Source: Cenococcum geophilum 1.58
Taxonomy: Eukaryota > Ascomycota > Dothideomycetes > Gloniales > Gloniaceae
Reading direction: 5' to 3'
Assembly (NCBI GenBank): GCA_001692895.1
Contig: KV748211.1
Span: forward strand, 744,001-808,000
DNA: 64,000 bases
Below the pieces are notes generated by a model. It had not been told where the DNA came from and did no database searches. It saw only the letters and a program-made list of their open reading frames with translations. Shown piece by piece: positions 47,791 through 61,079 of the stretch (position 1 is its first letter; the number at the start of each line of letters is the position of its first letter). Position numbers and translations under genes: made by a program.

Positions 47791-50700
47791 TAAATATACT
47801 ACTAGAGATATCCTTAGTTTTATAATAATTAGGATGGCAATAATAAGATAGATTAGATTTATTTATTAGCTTAATATATTTAGTATCTTTTTTAACCTCT
47901 AAAGCTTATTTAATCTAATTGTGGTATTTATTCATCACAAATACCCGATACTTAAGGATTTGTAAAGAAGAGGCCTAGTGGAACGTAGTAGAGCCTAAAG
48001 GGGGGGATTATAAGACGGAAGCAGTAAATACGACCCCTTTATTAGATAAGCGATAATACCCTAGCTCCGCAAGGCTGCTAGGGCTAAATTCGGGTCCTTA
48101 GGATAAATATAGACTTATTTACTTAGTGGCAGGGCTAACAAGGTAAGTGAAATCTAATATTAGTTAATAAGCGATATTAATAAGCTAATTATATTCCTTA
48201 ATAAACACTTCGTCCTATATTTGGCTTAATTAAAGAGTACTAGCGTACCTATTAAGTGTTTATAAAGGTAATATTATAGCCCAAATTATTATATAAGTAA
48301 ATAAACTTATTCTCCGTAACACTTAGATGTTATTATAGCAGCTATCTACCAAGTATAAGTATTAGAGCGTAACGCTCTACCTAAATAGGAAGGGGTGGGA
48401 GGATTAGCGCTCATCGTGTTAGTTATATATAGCACTAGTAATACCGTATATATATTAGCAAAAGGATCTATTATATACGCTGCTATTAAAGCATAAGTTA
48501 AAAACGAGGGTAAGTAATATACGGGATTAAAAGTAAAATAGTAAGGGTAGGTAGCGTAGCAAGAAGAGGGTAAAGCACGCGACTAAAGTAAGTAGTAAGA
48601 TGGGGGTGCGCGATAAGGAACTAGGCAATAGGAAATAATTAGCGATCTATATTATAATAGTAATAGTAATATAAATCTAAATAGGGTAAATATAGAGGAG
48701 ACGGAAGACAGGAGGATTAGAGGTATAATATTAGTGGGTAAAAGGTTAATTTTTAATGGCTAAGATATAGATATTAAAAAACTGGTCTATTTCACTTATT
48801 CTAAACACTAATATACTACTCTTATATTTCTCTTACTTCGTAATAATCCACTAGGTTAAGTTACTTTAGTCTTAGGCATAAAAGCGGTAACTACTACTTT
48901 ATAATTACGGATAAATTGCTAATAAGGAAATTTTAACCTCTTAACGGTACCTATAATAAGAAGAAAGAAAGCGAGATCTAATATTAACTTCGAACACTAA
49001 TTAGACGTACCCTCTTATAAACGGCTTTTATAATCACGCCGGCTAATATCCTAGTTTAAGAAGCCTTACTTTATTATTTAAATAGCCACGTATAAGGTCC
49101 TATAGATAATCTTATAGCTTATCGCTTCCTAATACTATAAACGGTTAGCAGCTTAAGAGTGGCATAAGGTAGGAAATCTTACCTATAACTAGCATTTCTC
49201 CTTACTTCTCTGCCTCGTTTTGCACCCTTTTAATATATTTTCCTGCCCTCTTTTTTTAAAGAATTATCTCTAGGTTCGCAGAGCCTTTATATACTATAGC
49301 ACGTTTACCAAATAATACCCTGCCCCTCCCCCCTAATCTAATATAGATTAAGATGCCAAGGATCTATTTTAAGTTAGCGTAAGCTATAACAATAATATTA
49401 TTTAAGCTACTAACATAACCATTATCCAAGGTGTCGTTAGTTAGAGCATTATTAAGTAAAGACTGTACTACGATTCCAATATCTATATATTATAAGATTC
49501 GAATTTATAAACTACAATTTAGGGCTTACTAATAGTCTCCAATTGCTATACTAAATAGACTCGCTAGGTGCGAGTCTTATAAGCATTATACCTATATATT
49601 AGCTAAGTAAGGTAAGGCAACTACGCGGCTATGCCGAAACCGCTTACTATTATAAGAACAGTTTTATAATCGCCTACTAGTGCGCTAATCCCGTATAGCC
49701 CGCTAAACAGAGCTAGATAGGGCGGTCCGCCGTAATAGGTCTTGCTATAATATAGTAATCTCTAGGTTAAGCCTCTATAAGGTTCTATAAACAGATCTAA
49801 AGAATTCTATTTCCCTTCTAACTAGGACGTTACAGTAAAAGAATAAGTTTGTAGAAAGGACTAAAAACTTACTACTAGAATCTACAGACCTATATACTAC
49901 CCTGCTTTAATTCTTAACAATTAAAATAAACTTAAATATATCTTAATAATATTATTAATATAACTAATATAAGCTCGAGAACAGCCGGAGCCTATAGCCC
50001 TATTTTAGTAAATAAGGAATCCAGACTACAGAAGAAGGGTTAAAAGAAATATTATTGCAAAGATATAGATATATAGCCGAGGAGGGAGCGGCTTTAATAT
50101 TAAGTGCCGCTAAATAAAATAGGTAGAAAGGATTACTAATACTTAGTATACGCGGATAAATATTTCGTATAATAGCCTATAAAGAAAAGGATAAGAGAGT
50201 AGGAGAAGAAAGCACAGTAATAATCCCCCCTATGCAGTATTAGATATGGTTAGTAAGGCATTAGTTCTATAAAAAGGGGGAAGAGGGGGTAAGGCTTATA
50301 ATAACTCCCCACATATTCTCCGCTATACGTAAAGGGAAAGAGTTTCAGCTAGCTATTACCGTAAGAACGTAAAAGAGTAGAAGGACGAACGATATTATCC
50401 TAACTAAGCGATAAACTCGTTAGTATATATTTAGAGAAACCCTAAGTATATCTATAAGAAAGTTAAGATAAGGACTAGTAAAAAGTAAAATTATATTAAT
50501 TAATAAGAGATTTACAGCTTATAAACCGGCTATCTAAATATCCTAGACTTTAAAGCTAATATAAAACGCATTTACCGTAATATAAAATAACTATAAAAGG
50601 ATATTAGCCCGACTCTATGGACCTAAATATTAATAGCGGCAGATTAGCTGCGGATAGGTAAGATATTAAGATACTAGAAGAGAAGTAGTTTTTAAAAGTA

Positions 50701-52425
50701 ACTATATATAGGGACGGAAGTAAACAAGGATAAGAAAAGTAAAGATGCCACCTATAGCTATAGTATACACTTAGGTGATTTCCATAATAATCAGACTATT
50801 ATTTAAGGGCGGAAGAAAAAGGAATTAGCAAAGTATGGTAAAAATTAGCGGAAAACTCGTTAATTTAAGGGATGCCTAAAAATCCGTTAAAGGCAAAAAT
50901 AAAAAGGGACCAGAATTAAAAACCTGGCGAGAGGCCTAGAACTAAAAACCTAGTAAGAGGTTTAGAACCAGGTCTAGAACTAGGAACCTAATAATAAACC
51001 TAGTAATAGAATCCTAGTCACTAGCTAGAATTAAGTGAAAACATTACTACTTTATTAGCTATTAATACAGGTAATCTAGCAAAATTTCTAAGTATACTCG
51101 CGAGATAAAAAACGTTTAAGAAGAGCTACCTATTCTAGTGGATACTTATAACCTATACGCGCCCTAATAGTGGCGAAAGATACCAATCCCGTAAGCACTT
51201 CTTTTTGCTAAGGAAGTTGCAATAATAGATACTAGAGAATATTAGTAGATAACAGTATAGGAAATAAAGCTCTAACGTACCTCTATTAACTTAATAACTA
51301 AAGTAATAGAGGTTATCTTAAAGAGGAATCCGGCGGCGTTAGAGTCGGGCGGCTAATAACGCAGGTTATCTACGCCAATAGCTCGCTCCTCTTTAACGTA
51401 TCCCTGTATTAGTTCTATAATAATATCACTTAGCGCTCTAATACCTTAAGGTTTAGCATTTTATAATGGGCGGGTATAGCAGTATTCTTAATACACTATA
51501 ACATTTTATTAGTAAAGGCGGTTTTAAAACTAAGTAATTACTAACCGATTTTTACATCTCTATATAAATAAATAAGTATATTTAAACAACTTAATAAACT
51601 ATGCTTTAATCCTTTTATTATAAGGTACGCAAGCCCGTTAAGTATCTACTATAGTTAATACCCTACTTAATAGTTATTACGCTATTGGGTTTTTACCTAT
51701 CTAAGTATTACAGCTAAGTAAATTTCGTTAAGGAGAGGATTACTAGCAACGTAGTACAAAGAGTAGGCTATAAACTTAAAAATAATATAGGAAGTCTCCT
51801 TAAATCTAAAAACCTTAAGAGTAGAGATAAAGTTGGCGTATTATATCTATTAGAACTTACAGAGCTTTTCTTTAATATTAGGTCCTAAAAAACTCTACAC
51901 TATAACGAGATTTAATAGGGGATCTTTCCGCTTACTTCTTACTGTAATAACATTAGACGGATAATCTCTTCTCTTAGCCACTATAACCTAATCTTTAATA
52001 CCAAGTTATAGCTAATAGGTCTTCTTATAAATCCTCTATAGAGATCTATATTTTATTCTTACATATTTATATACCCTAACCCCAGATTTAATAGCTTTAG
52101 GAAGTCTAAAATGCTATAGGCCAGTCTTAAAATCCACATCATCCCTATTTAGGGAGTAGAGTCTTTTCCTGGCTAAAGCATCGCGATTATAAGGGGTGTT
52201 ACCTTCTATAAGTTAATTAAGGAAGCCGGTCTAGAAACGTGTCTTAAGTCCCTCCTAGTACTTCCAAATCGATCTATATATAGCGTTTTTTAGGCGTGGA
52301 AATTATCCTAAGCGGTATATAATAATAGGAAAGTCTGTTTTCCGATAATATTATTAGCTAGAGAATAAATGCAAAGGACAGATTTATACCTCTTATAATT
52401 TACTAAAGGAAAAAAGCGATAAATA
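47791..52425. other. large unassigned AT-rich block
   Basis: About 4.6 kb without a recognised protein, RNA gene or tandem array. Stops are dense in all frames. Between 50920 and 51010 the plus strand repeats an ag(a)acctggcgagagg-like unit several times (gaactaaaaacctagtaagagg), a short decayed minisatellite. A partial dispersed motif lies at 50906-50918. Confidence 0.4.
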
Positions 52426-52430
52426 TAATA

Positions 52431-53200
52431 GGGGTCCGGAATTAGACCCCTAGGTTTCTATTTAAAGCATAGAAGGAACTTATAGTAGGTAACAAATTTA
52501 GAATAGTAAGTACTACGGATAAGAGGCTATAAGTAGCCTGTTCTCCTAGGCGGATTATACATTCCTTCTAAAGAGTTATCTTAAGATATAATGGTATAAT
52601 TCCTCTAATAGGAGCAAAGACTCATAATAGAGAGGAGCATTAGTTAAAGAGGCGCGGCTAGCATTAAGATTAAGTTGCCACACTTTCCATTTAAGGGAGC
52701 TAGTAATAATAATATTAAAAGACTTAAGAAGTTTAAAAAAAGAATAATTGCCGTTAATTATTCCTATTAATCTACTAAGAGGTAGCTATTAGATCCACAT
52801 AATAGCTACCTAAAGCTAGATTTTCCGGCCGATTTCTATTTAGAATAAAAAATACTAAGTCCTAGTAGCCACAGAAGTCCTTCCTCTAGAAGTTTAGCGC
52901 TAAACTATAGATTATATCTCGCATATAAAGTATCCTTACACTTACTTCTTAACAGAGCTTAACTATAAAAGAGAGTACTAAAGTAGCTCTAGATACTATA
53001 AGGTAAAGGTTTTATCTACAGGCGTTTTAAATTACTAATTATATTCTATACAAAACCTCTACAATCTTAATTATATTAGATTATAGATTTTATATTACAC
53101 TTACGTTTAGAGGCGCTTTACAAACTTCTTCTTAAGGCTGTGTTAACAAAAGTACCGCGTTTAAATCTATAGTAATGAGATATATTAGGCGCGGTAGAAA
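52431..53200 (+). pseudogene. DUF3723-like relic, copy 1 (N-terminal part)
   Basis: This is a more decayed relative of the gene at 54-57.5 kb. The plus strand reads RLKKFKKRI (~52720), LKLDFPADFYLE (~52810) and, after a frame change, LVATEVLPLEVQR*TIDYI (~52862-52920). These parallel RLKKFFRKN, KLNFPPNFRLE and AATEFLPLGDKR*IIDLYL in copy 2. Both copies are preceded by the AATT palindrome and a TATTTAAAGC stretch, suggesting duplicated promoters. The C-terminal part is absent or unreadable. Confidence 0.5.
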
Positions 53201-53219
53201 GAAGGCAAAATAGGTAAGA

Positions 53220-53895
53220 CTTAGACTAGACCATTATTCTCCAAATATAACTATTTGTTAAACTAGTTACTAGACGTAACTACTCCAGATATAGCTATTT
53301 TAGATATAGCTGTTAAATATAGCATTCTTACTCTCTAGATATGACTATTCTCTAGATATAGTTCTCCTATTTAGCGCTACTAAGAGGACTAATTATTTTA
53401 GGCCAATTGGGCATCCAATAATACAGACATAGTTTCCTATTTAGCGCTACCAAGAGGACCGGTTATTTTAGGCCAATTAGGCATCCGATAATTCTCCAGA
53501 CGTAGCTGTTCTCTAGACGTGGTATTAAAAGGACCGGTCATTTTAGGCCAATTAGACATCCGATCTCCAGACGTAGCTATTCTCCAAATATAGTGTCCTA
53601 TTTAGCGCCGCTAAGAGGACTAGTTATTTTGGGCCAATTAGACATCCGATCTCCAGACGTAGCCGTTCTTCAGACGTAGTGTCCTATTTGGCGCTGCTAA
53701 GAGGACCGGTCATTTTAGGCCAATTAGACATCCGATCTCCAGACGTGGCTATTCTCAAGACGTGGCTATTCTCTAGCGTGGTTTTCCTATTTGGCGCTGC
53801 CAAGAGGACCGATTATTTTAGGCCAATTAGGCATCCAATAATTCTCTAGACATAACTATTCTCTAAACGTAGCTATTCTCTAGACGTAACTAGGA
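53220..53895. repeat. tandem array of ~70-105-bp units
   Basis: The core cctatttggcgctgccaag continues into aggaccggtcattttaggc and ccaattaggcatccgat. Copies start near 53366, 53436, 53595, 53683 and 53785, with a partial copy near 53521. Between cores are variable numbers of ~16-nt ctccagacgtagctatt units. It lies exactly between the two DUF3723-like relics. Confidence 0.85.
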
Positions 53896-53989
53896 TCCCT
53901 TAACTACGGTTAGCTAAAAATAGAGGGTCCCAGAATTGGGTTCTAAGGATAATATTTAAAGCGCAGCTAAAAACTTATACCAGTTATAA

Positions 53990-56900
53990 TAAATAACCTA
54001 TTCTCCTGTAGCAAATATTATTAAATAAGCCATATAGATATGTAAAACGCATAATTCCTTAAGCACGAACAAAGATTTATAGCGGAGAGGAGGATTAAGT
54101 ATAGAGGTACTGCTAGTGTTAATCTTAAAGTGCTATATTTTATATGCGAAAAGGACAAAGTAAATATAGCAAGACTTAAGAATTTCTTCCGGAAGAATAG
54201 TTGCGATCGCCTAGATATTCAAAATTATCTTCCTACTGTTATTAATTAGGAGCAGCTTAACGCTGCTATTTAACTTTTGGAAACTTCTGCTAAGGCGCTA
54301 ATAGGTTATCTACGTAATAATTATACAAAGCTAAACTTTCCTCCTAATTTCCGTTTAGAATGTCTCTACGGCCTATACTAGGTTTAAGCAGCTACGGAGT
54401 TCCTTCCTTTAGGAGATAAGCGCTAGATTATAGATCTATATCTTATAGGTAGGAAATTCCCGTTTTATATACGCAGTAGGCTCTAACTCTAATTATATCT
54501 AGACATTAACTATAAACTAAAGACAACTATAATTAAAGAGTACTCTTATAAGAAGAAGCCTAACGATAGTAAAATCTACTATAAAATTCGCCAGTACCAA
54601 CTGTTAGGGAATGCGTACTTTGAGGAACGATAGTAGGCTTATTTAGCCGCTATATCTAACCGGAAAAAGTAGAATCTAAAGCGTATATTAAATCGCCCAA
54701 AATATAGAGCAGTATTTAACTTGCAACTAGATATTCCTAGGCTTAAAAAAGGTATAAGACTAGGCACTATATATATATAGCTTAATATAGGATATAATAA
54801 GGTAAGGATTTATATCCAGGCGCTATAAGTTGCTAATAACATTTAAATAGCCAATTCTCTATCATCTTAATTATATTAGGTATATCTAGTCTAAGATCTT
54901 TAGTAATAATAGATAGGCAATATAGAAGGTGGATAGACTTACTATAATAGCATTAAAGCTTACTGCTTTTAGAGCGTGTAGTGTAGATACTAGAGCTTTA
55001 TATAGCTAGTTACGGCGCAGCCAGATCTTCGGTAATTTCAATAAGTAAGATCGTGAAGTTATATAGAGTAAAGTGCTCTCTATCTCCACTAACCACTTAA
55101 TCCCTTCTTTCTTTAATTTTTTTAAGGATCTTAATTACCTATAAGGCCCGGCTAACTGCGTAAAATAACTAATACCGCTATTAGGTAAGAACTCCTTATC
55201 CTATACTTTATAGTAAATGTTCTCTAATATAAACTAGCGGATTGATTAATGTGTAATCCAAGAGTCCGAATCTAGGTTCGTATTTAGGCCAAAAAGTCTT
55301 ATAGATTAAGTAGACCTTAAATGCCAACAGATATAGATAGGTGCTATACGCGATTTCCTTAAGATCCTAGCGCAGCGTAAAAAGGCGAAGGATAATTTAT
55401 TAGTAAAGCCAACTAATAGTCTAAGCGAGACTGCCCTATATAAGTTTGCCGCTCTTACCTACTAATTAGGCTTTAAGTCCGACTAGATCTATAGTTTAAT
55501 TTAGCGGTCTACTAACAGGGAGATCGCCTATATAGCTCTATAAGAAGCTAGAAAACCAGGCCGCTAATAATATAATCCTATTGCCTTTAAGGGCTTTATA
55601 GAGCAAATAATAGATTTCTTTTCTACCGCTTAAGAGATAATAGAGGAGGAAACGAGAGCTATAGTCAATGCTAATTATTCTAATAGGTTACTAAAGAGAT
55701 GCGGGATTCTAAAAACTTACAATTATAAATAAGATAAGCTTTTACTATTTCTAGATAAGCTATACACTAATAGGGTATAAGCTAATAAGATAACGTCATT
55801 CTTCGTCCAAAGATCCGTATACCTCGCCTTTTTTAAAAAGCCGAACCGCACTAATGTTAACGGTGGTATAACTTATAGGTAAGCACAGATCCCCAAATAG
55901 GTAATACTTAAGCAAGAAAAGCTTAAGCGAGAGAGGCTTAAGCAAAAAAGACTTAAGCGGGAGAGGCTTAAGCGGGAGAGGTAGTAGTAGGCTAAACAAG
56001 AGACGCTTAACTAGAAGAGGCTTAAACACAAGAGGCTTAAATAAGAGAGGATAAAGTAGAAAAGGCTTAAATAAAAGAGAATAAAGTAGGAGAGGCTTAA
56101 ACAAAAGAGGCTTAAGTAGGAGAGGCTTAAATAGAAAAGGCTTAAGCAGGAGAGACTTAAGTAGGAGAGGTTGGAACAAAAGAGGCTTAAGTAGGAGAGG
56201 CTTAAGTAGGAAAGACTTAAGTAGGAGAAGTTAAAATAGGAGAGGCTTAAGCAGAAGAGGCTTAAGTAGGAGAGGCTTAAGTAGGAGAGGTTTAAGCAGG
56301 AGAGGCTTAAGTAGGAAAAGCTTAAGTAGGAAAGGCTTAAGCAGGAAAGGCTTAAGCAGAAGAGGCTTAAGTAGGAGAGGCTTAAGCAGGAGAGGCTTAA
56401 GTAAGAAAGGCTTAAACAGAAGAGGCTTAAGTAGGAAAGGCTTAAGCAGGAGAGGCTTAAGCAGAAAAGGCTTAAGCAGAAGAGGCTTAAGTAGGAGAGG
56501 CTTAAGCAAAAAAGGCTTAAGCAGGAAAGGCTTAAGCAGGAAAGGCTTAAGCAGGAAAGGCTTAAGCAGAAAAGGCTTAAGTAGGAGAGGCTTAAGCAGG
56601 AGAGGCTTAAGCAGGAGAGGCTTAAGTAGGAAAGGCTTAAGTAGGAGAGGCTTAAGCAGGAGAGGCTTAAGCAGGAGAGGCTTAAGTAGGAAAGGCTTAA
56701 GTAGAAGAGGCTTAAGCAGGAGAGGCTTAAGCAGGAGAGGATAGAGCAGGAGAGGCTAGAACAGGAGAGGATAGAGCAGAAAAGGCTTAAGTAGAAAAGG
56801 CTTAAGTAAAAAAGGCTAGAATAGAAGAGGATGGAGTAGAAGAGGCTAAAACAAGAAAGGATAAAGTAGGAGAGGCTTAAAGAGGAGAGGTAGCGGCAGG

Positions 56901-57540
56901 CTAAGTAAGAGAGGCTTATATTTAAGTAAGAAAGATAGATACAGGAGATATAAGTAAGGAAAGAAGAAAAGACCGTAAAGGAAAAGTAAGAGAGACTAGC
57001 AAGAGGATAAAAGCCTTTATTAACAGCGGAGTAAGACTAAAGATAAATTACCTAGATTAACTTAGATAAACTTATAGAACTAATAGGCTAAGAACTAGTA
57101 GAAGAAGATTAGGTATTAAAGACTATACCCTAAAACAACTATTAAACACGGTAAGACTAAATAGAAGTTAGTAAAAACACCTATACTACGCGGGATAATA
57201 TAGATTCCGTAGTAATAGATACTACTAACTTAACTTCTACTTCTAACCGGAGGATAAAGACCCAGAAAATTTAAATAGACTTTAAGATTATAGAACGCGG
57301 CACTTAGAGTTTAGTATATAGCCTCCTAGTTAATCCCTTTAAGCTATTAGAGGTAAGGTAAGTAGTAGTAGAGTATATAAGAAAGAGGGGAAGGATAAAG
57401 ATATATAATACAAATAAATATATACTAAGCCCTTAAATATATTTTAAGGACGTTATTACTAATAGGATAAACACTATACTTTTAATTCCGGAATCGGAGA
57501 GGGACACTATTAACCTTTCCCTTATATCGGGATGACTTAT
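53990..57540 (+). pseudogene. DUF3723-like protein relic with (RLKQE)n domain, copy 2
   Basis: DUF3723 proteins have no known biochemical role and recur among Starship cargo. The plus strand reads NIARLKKFFRKN, NYLPTVINQEQLNAAI*LLE, KLNFPPNFRLECLYGLY*VQ and AATEFLPLGDKR*IIDLYL. After a GT-AG intron (54449-54502) come LKTTIIKEYSYKKKPNDSK and IYYKIRQYQLLGNAYFEER, then DIPRLKKGIRLGTIY. Later parts include RCGILKTYNYK*DKLLLFLD and SVYLAFFKKPNRTNVNGG, then the pentapeptide array. A C-terminal domain (~57270-57530) includes IDFKIIERGT*SLVYSLL and NTILLIPESERDTINL. The order matches long DUF3723 proteins. All interruptions seen are TAG/TAA plus decayed stretches at 54.85-55.5 kb. Confidence 0.75.
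55905..56890 (+). repeat. 15-bp minisatellite encoding about 64 RLKQE pentapeptides
   Basis: The unit aggcttaagcaggag repeats almost without a length change (four units per 60 bases). On the plus strand, in frame with the DUF3723 relic, it encodes Arg-Leu-Lys-Gln-Glu, which should form a long charged helix or coiled coil. Many units have tag in place of cag, giving stops. On the minus strand the array is open (55796-56179, 56231-56509: LLLKP repeats), but that is a by-product. Confidence 0.92.
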
Positions 57541-60035
57541 AATTTACTCTTAGCGGTAGCTATAACCAGTTTAGAATATATATAGACTTTTTGCCCTTTA
57601 AGATATTATATTTTAGTAAAAGATAAGGGTCTAATAGACCTTTCTCTATTAGAGGGGAGGTTTTTATTATAAGGATGGACGAGGTTTATGCTAGTAATAT
57701 TAATAGTTAAAACTCTTTAGATTAGATTAGTTCGGTTTAACTAAAATCTTAAAAGTAACCGGTTTGTCGGTTTAATTAACTTAATTTAGATTAGTTATTA
57801 GGCATTTTAATAAACTAGTTATTTAATAAAACTAAATAGCTCTAGCTATAATATAAACACAAGCCTCTATATAAGCCTCTGCCACAGCCTTACCCTAAAA
57901 GAATAAGCGCTACAACCTAAATAAGGCTAGCTTCTGCTAAGGCCAAAAAAACACGCTAAAATACGTAAATAAACACTTTTAAGACGTATTATCTGGTTAA
58001 ATCTAGTTTAACTAATGCTATAACCGGTTTAAGCCTTAAAATTGTATTTTAGATTAGTTTTAATGTCTATCCCTAGGTCCTAAAATATATACTATAATAA
58101 GATAAACTATAGGTACTTTAAGTTTAAAGTAACAGAAACTCTAATAGCGTATTAATATTTGCGTTGTTCTACTTACCTCAGCAAGCTTAAACCGTAGAAT
58201 TAATTAACGGATATATATATATCCGCAAGCGGATATCGCTAACCTTTTTTATTAAAAAGTTAATTCTATAGTCTAAGAGACTTTTCTAGACTTTATTAAG
58301 CGACGCGACTTATTTTATATATAGAGCAGTTACCTTTTTTAATGAAATTAATCTATAGCTTCTTCTATATCGCGCTTTAATTCCCTTTATTATTCTACTA
58401 GAATAGAAGTCGACTCATATACTTAATAAAGGATTTTTAGGCAACGTTAACCAGCGTCTATAGGCGATATTTACTCGGCTTATCAATTATATAAGTATCT
58501 TATTTAATTAGGTACAATTCGGCTAGTAACCTTTACCTATACTATACGGAATGTCTCTAATAGTCGCGCCACTATTTTATATAGTAGCCTTTTTCTAGTA
58601 ATGCGCTCTATAACTAAGACCGTGGTAATTCTCGTTATAGACTAGTTTCCTAGGGGAGAAATAGCTGAAGAATAGTAATATATTAATAACAACTTCGCAG
58701 ACTTATAAGGGAGAGACTTAAGATATCTAAACTGTGGATTTGTCTTGGGACGGGGTGCGTCTCTTAATGTAGGGACGGACGTTAGCTTTATTTTTAAAAC
58801 GTAACTTAACCGTTAACATCACTAGTTGCCTTAGAAATTAGTTTTCTACTAAAAGGCTAAGTATTAAATTTAATAAGGCGGGAATATAGTATACCTAATG
58901 TTTACTAAGCCACTACTAAGAATATACATAGCTCGTTAACCTACTATTGCCTAAGACTCTTATAAGGTGCCCTAAAACGGGTACCCTCCACTATAAATAA
59001 ACTTATTTCCTTTAGTTATCTTAATCTAGATATAGCCGAAGTTTATTTATAGATATAAAGGGACCAGAATTAGGCCCCTTATAAATTACAATTATAAAAA
59101 GGCCCTTTATAGCACTAAGTACTACTTATTAAGTTAAACTAGCTTTACTACTATATAATATCTATAATAAGCGTGCCAGTTAGCGTTCCCTCTACCGCCT
59201 AATATACCCGACCTTAACCTATTCCTAGAAACCCTAAAGCCTTAAATTAAAATAAGAAATATATACCTTATAAAGCACCTACAATATAAATACCCTATAT
59301 GGTAATATCTATCTAGGTAAATAAAGCTTCCACTTAGCATAATGCCCTTGCTGCAATTTTTTCCTAGCTTATCCTTATAGGATATATTGTATTCCCTAGC
59401 ACATTTACCTCTCTTTAAAATTCTAATAGTCTTAATAATAGTAAAAGAGAGAAATTCGTCCAATATACTGTTAAGAATGCGCCGCTTCTACCTATAGCAG
59501 GCGTTTGCTATATCGTTAAAATAGTTAGCACATATTAGTTATAGCAGAAGTAGTAAAAGAATTATATATGGCTAATTGCTCGGATATGCTTATAAGTTAT
59601 TTATAGCTGTATAGAGAATATATATTAACTTATTAGATAAAGGCCCGGTCTACTTAATTCGTTTACTAGCTTATTTACAACGCTTATTAGTATCTATACT
59701 GCGTAAAGCAGACACTAGTCCGTAACGGCTAAATTTATAATTAAAATAATCGGTTTATATATAGCTCTATTAGCGCTAACTCTAGCATAAAACCTAAGAA
59801 AGCTAGATAGAATTAAGACGCAGTATAATAAAGAAGTAGCTAAGCACAGTAAATCGTAGAGTAGTTTAATAGAAAATTATATTAATACTTAAGCTAATTA
59901 AGGTATTAGAAGCATTGTTATTCTAGATTTTATTAACTAAAATTTCTAATAAGATAATGGAGACCCCCTATATAACAATGCGAGGATATATACTAAGATT
60001 AATATTAAAACAATAAGTAGCAATATTTTTAATAA
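57541..60035. other. unassigned AT-rich block
   Basis: No protein family was recognised. A copy of the GGACC-AATT-GGCCCC motif is at 59060-59078. The minus ORF at 59242-59463 (73 codons) has no recognisable domain and is not considered a gene. The AT and stop density are as in the rest of the block. Confidence 0.4.
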
Positions 60036-60043
60036 GATATCTA

Positions 60044-60192
60044 TTACGGCACTATTACAGACCTTAGTTAGGGGCTCGCTAGAGCCTTAGCACTATATAT
60101 ATAGACATGTCCTTTCCTTAACCTTTTTCTAGTCTTAGAATTCTAGTTTACTAGCTACTAATAAATTCTATTCTTTTAACTAAGCCTTTATA
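60044..60192. repeat. dispersed repeat, copy 2
   Basis: It matches 45199-45270 and 45472-45560 joined, differing mostly by C/T and G/A transitions. The repeat's nature is unknown; it could be a solo LTR or MITE fragment. Confidence 0.75.
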
Positions 60193-60339
60193 ACGGCCCT
60201 TTAATTCTCCTATAAAAATATTAAGGGAAGAGGGGCCCGCTTACGGGCCTAGACGGGCACGCTTCTAAATTTAAAGGTTCCTTAAAACGGTCCTAAATAC
60301 TCTCTATAGCTTCCTCCTATATAATATACCTTCTATCTC

Positions 60340-60860
60340 GCTCTAATAAATATATATACTAAGTAAGGTCTTTAATATATCCACAGAACCTCTATTAATG
60401 GCATTTAGCAACCTAGATAAAGAGGGTTAGAGATCCCTTCTTAGTAGTATAAGTATACCCTCCCTCTATACCTTCTATAGGTCTTTGGCAAATGAACCTA
60501 CTAGTGCATATACACTATTAGTTACGCTAAAAAAGGTCCTTAAAGCCGTCCTTAAGAGTATAGACATTGTAGATTATCTAAGAATTATTTAACTAGTGGC
60601 AATAAAGAAGCAAGTATCTGCTCTCTCCTTAATAGAAGAATCTAAACGGATAGAAGTACTTAACATTATAGACGACGCTAGCCGTAAAGTGGCGATTGAA
60701 AAGCTTTAGTTATATAAAAGAAGGCGTATAGAGAAATGGGGCTCTCGCTGTTCCATAGCACCTATAATTAGAAAGCATAGTATTAATCTTATAGAAGTAA
60801 TTATGCATAACTACAAATAAGTTAGACTAATAATTAAGGAAAAAGGCAGCTTAAGTTAAG
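60340..60860 (+). pseudogene. unidentified helical protein relic
   Basis: A plus-strand frame beginning near 60399 (ATG) reads MAFSNLDKEG, SIPSLYTFYRSLANEPTSA, VTLKKVLKAVLKSIDIVDYL, SALSLIEESKRIEVLNIIDD and RRRIEKWGSRCSIAPI. It has only a few stops (for example the TAA after RII and the TAG after EKL) in about 150 codons, which is low for this block. The composition is helical with no transmembrane segment. I do not recognise the family. Confidence 0.45.
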
Positions 60861-61079
60861 GACTAAGAAGTACAGTTAGAAGGCGGCTCGGAGTATTAGA
60901 TTCTTTAGTAGTTAAAGATTATAAAGATTATATAATAAGCGTGTAGATTTCTTAGGTTTCTGACTATTATATATAAAGACACTTATTAGCACACTAAGAT
61001 AGAACCGTCGCAACTACTATACCGTTATAAGGCAAGCGCCAAGGAAACGGCCCTTAGATCTCTTTAATCATATATTACT

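Noticed and set aside
55796..56509. Two minus-strand ORFs encoding LLLKP repeats
   Set aside because: They are the reverse reading of the RLKQE minisatellite. The plus-strand frame is continuous with DUF3723-like sequence on both sides.
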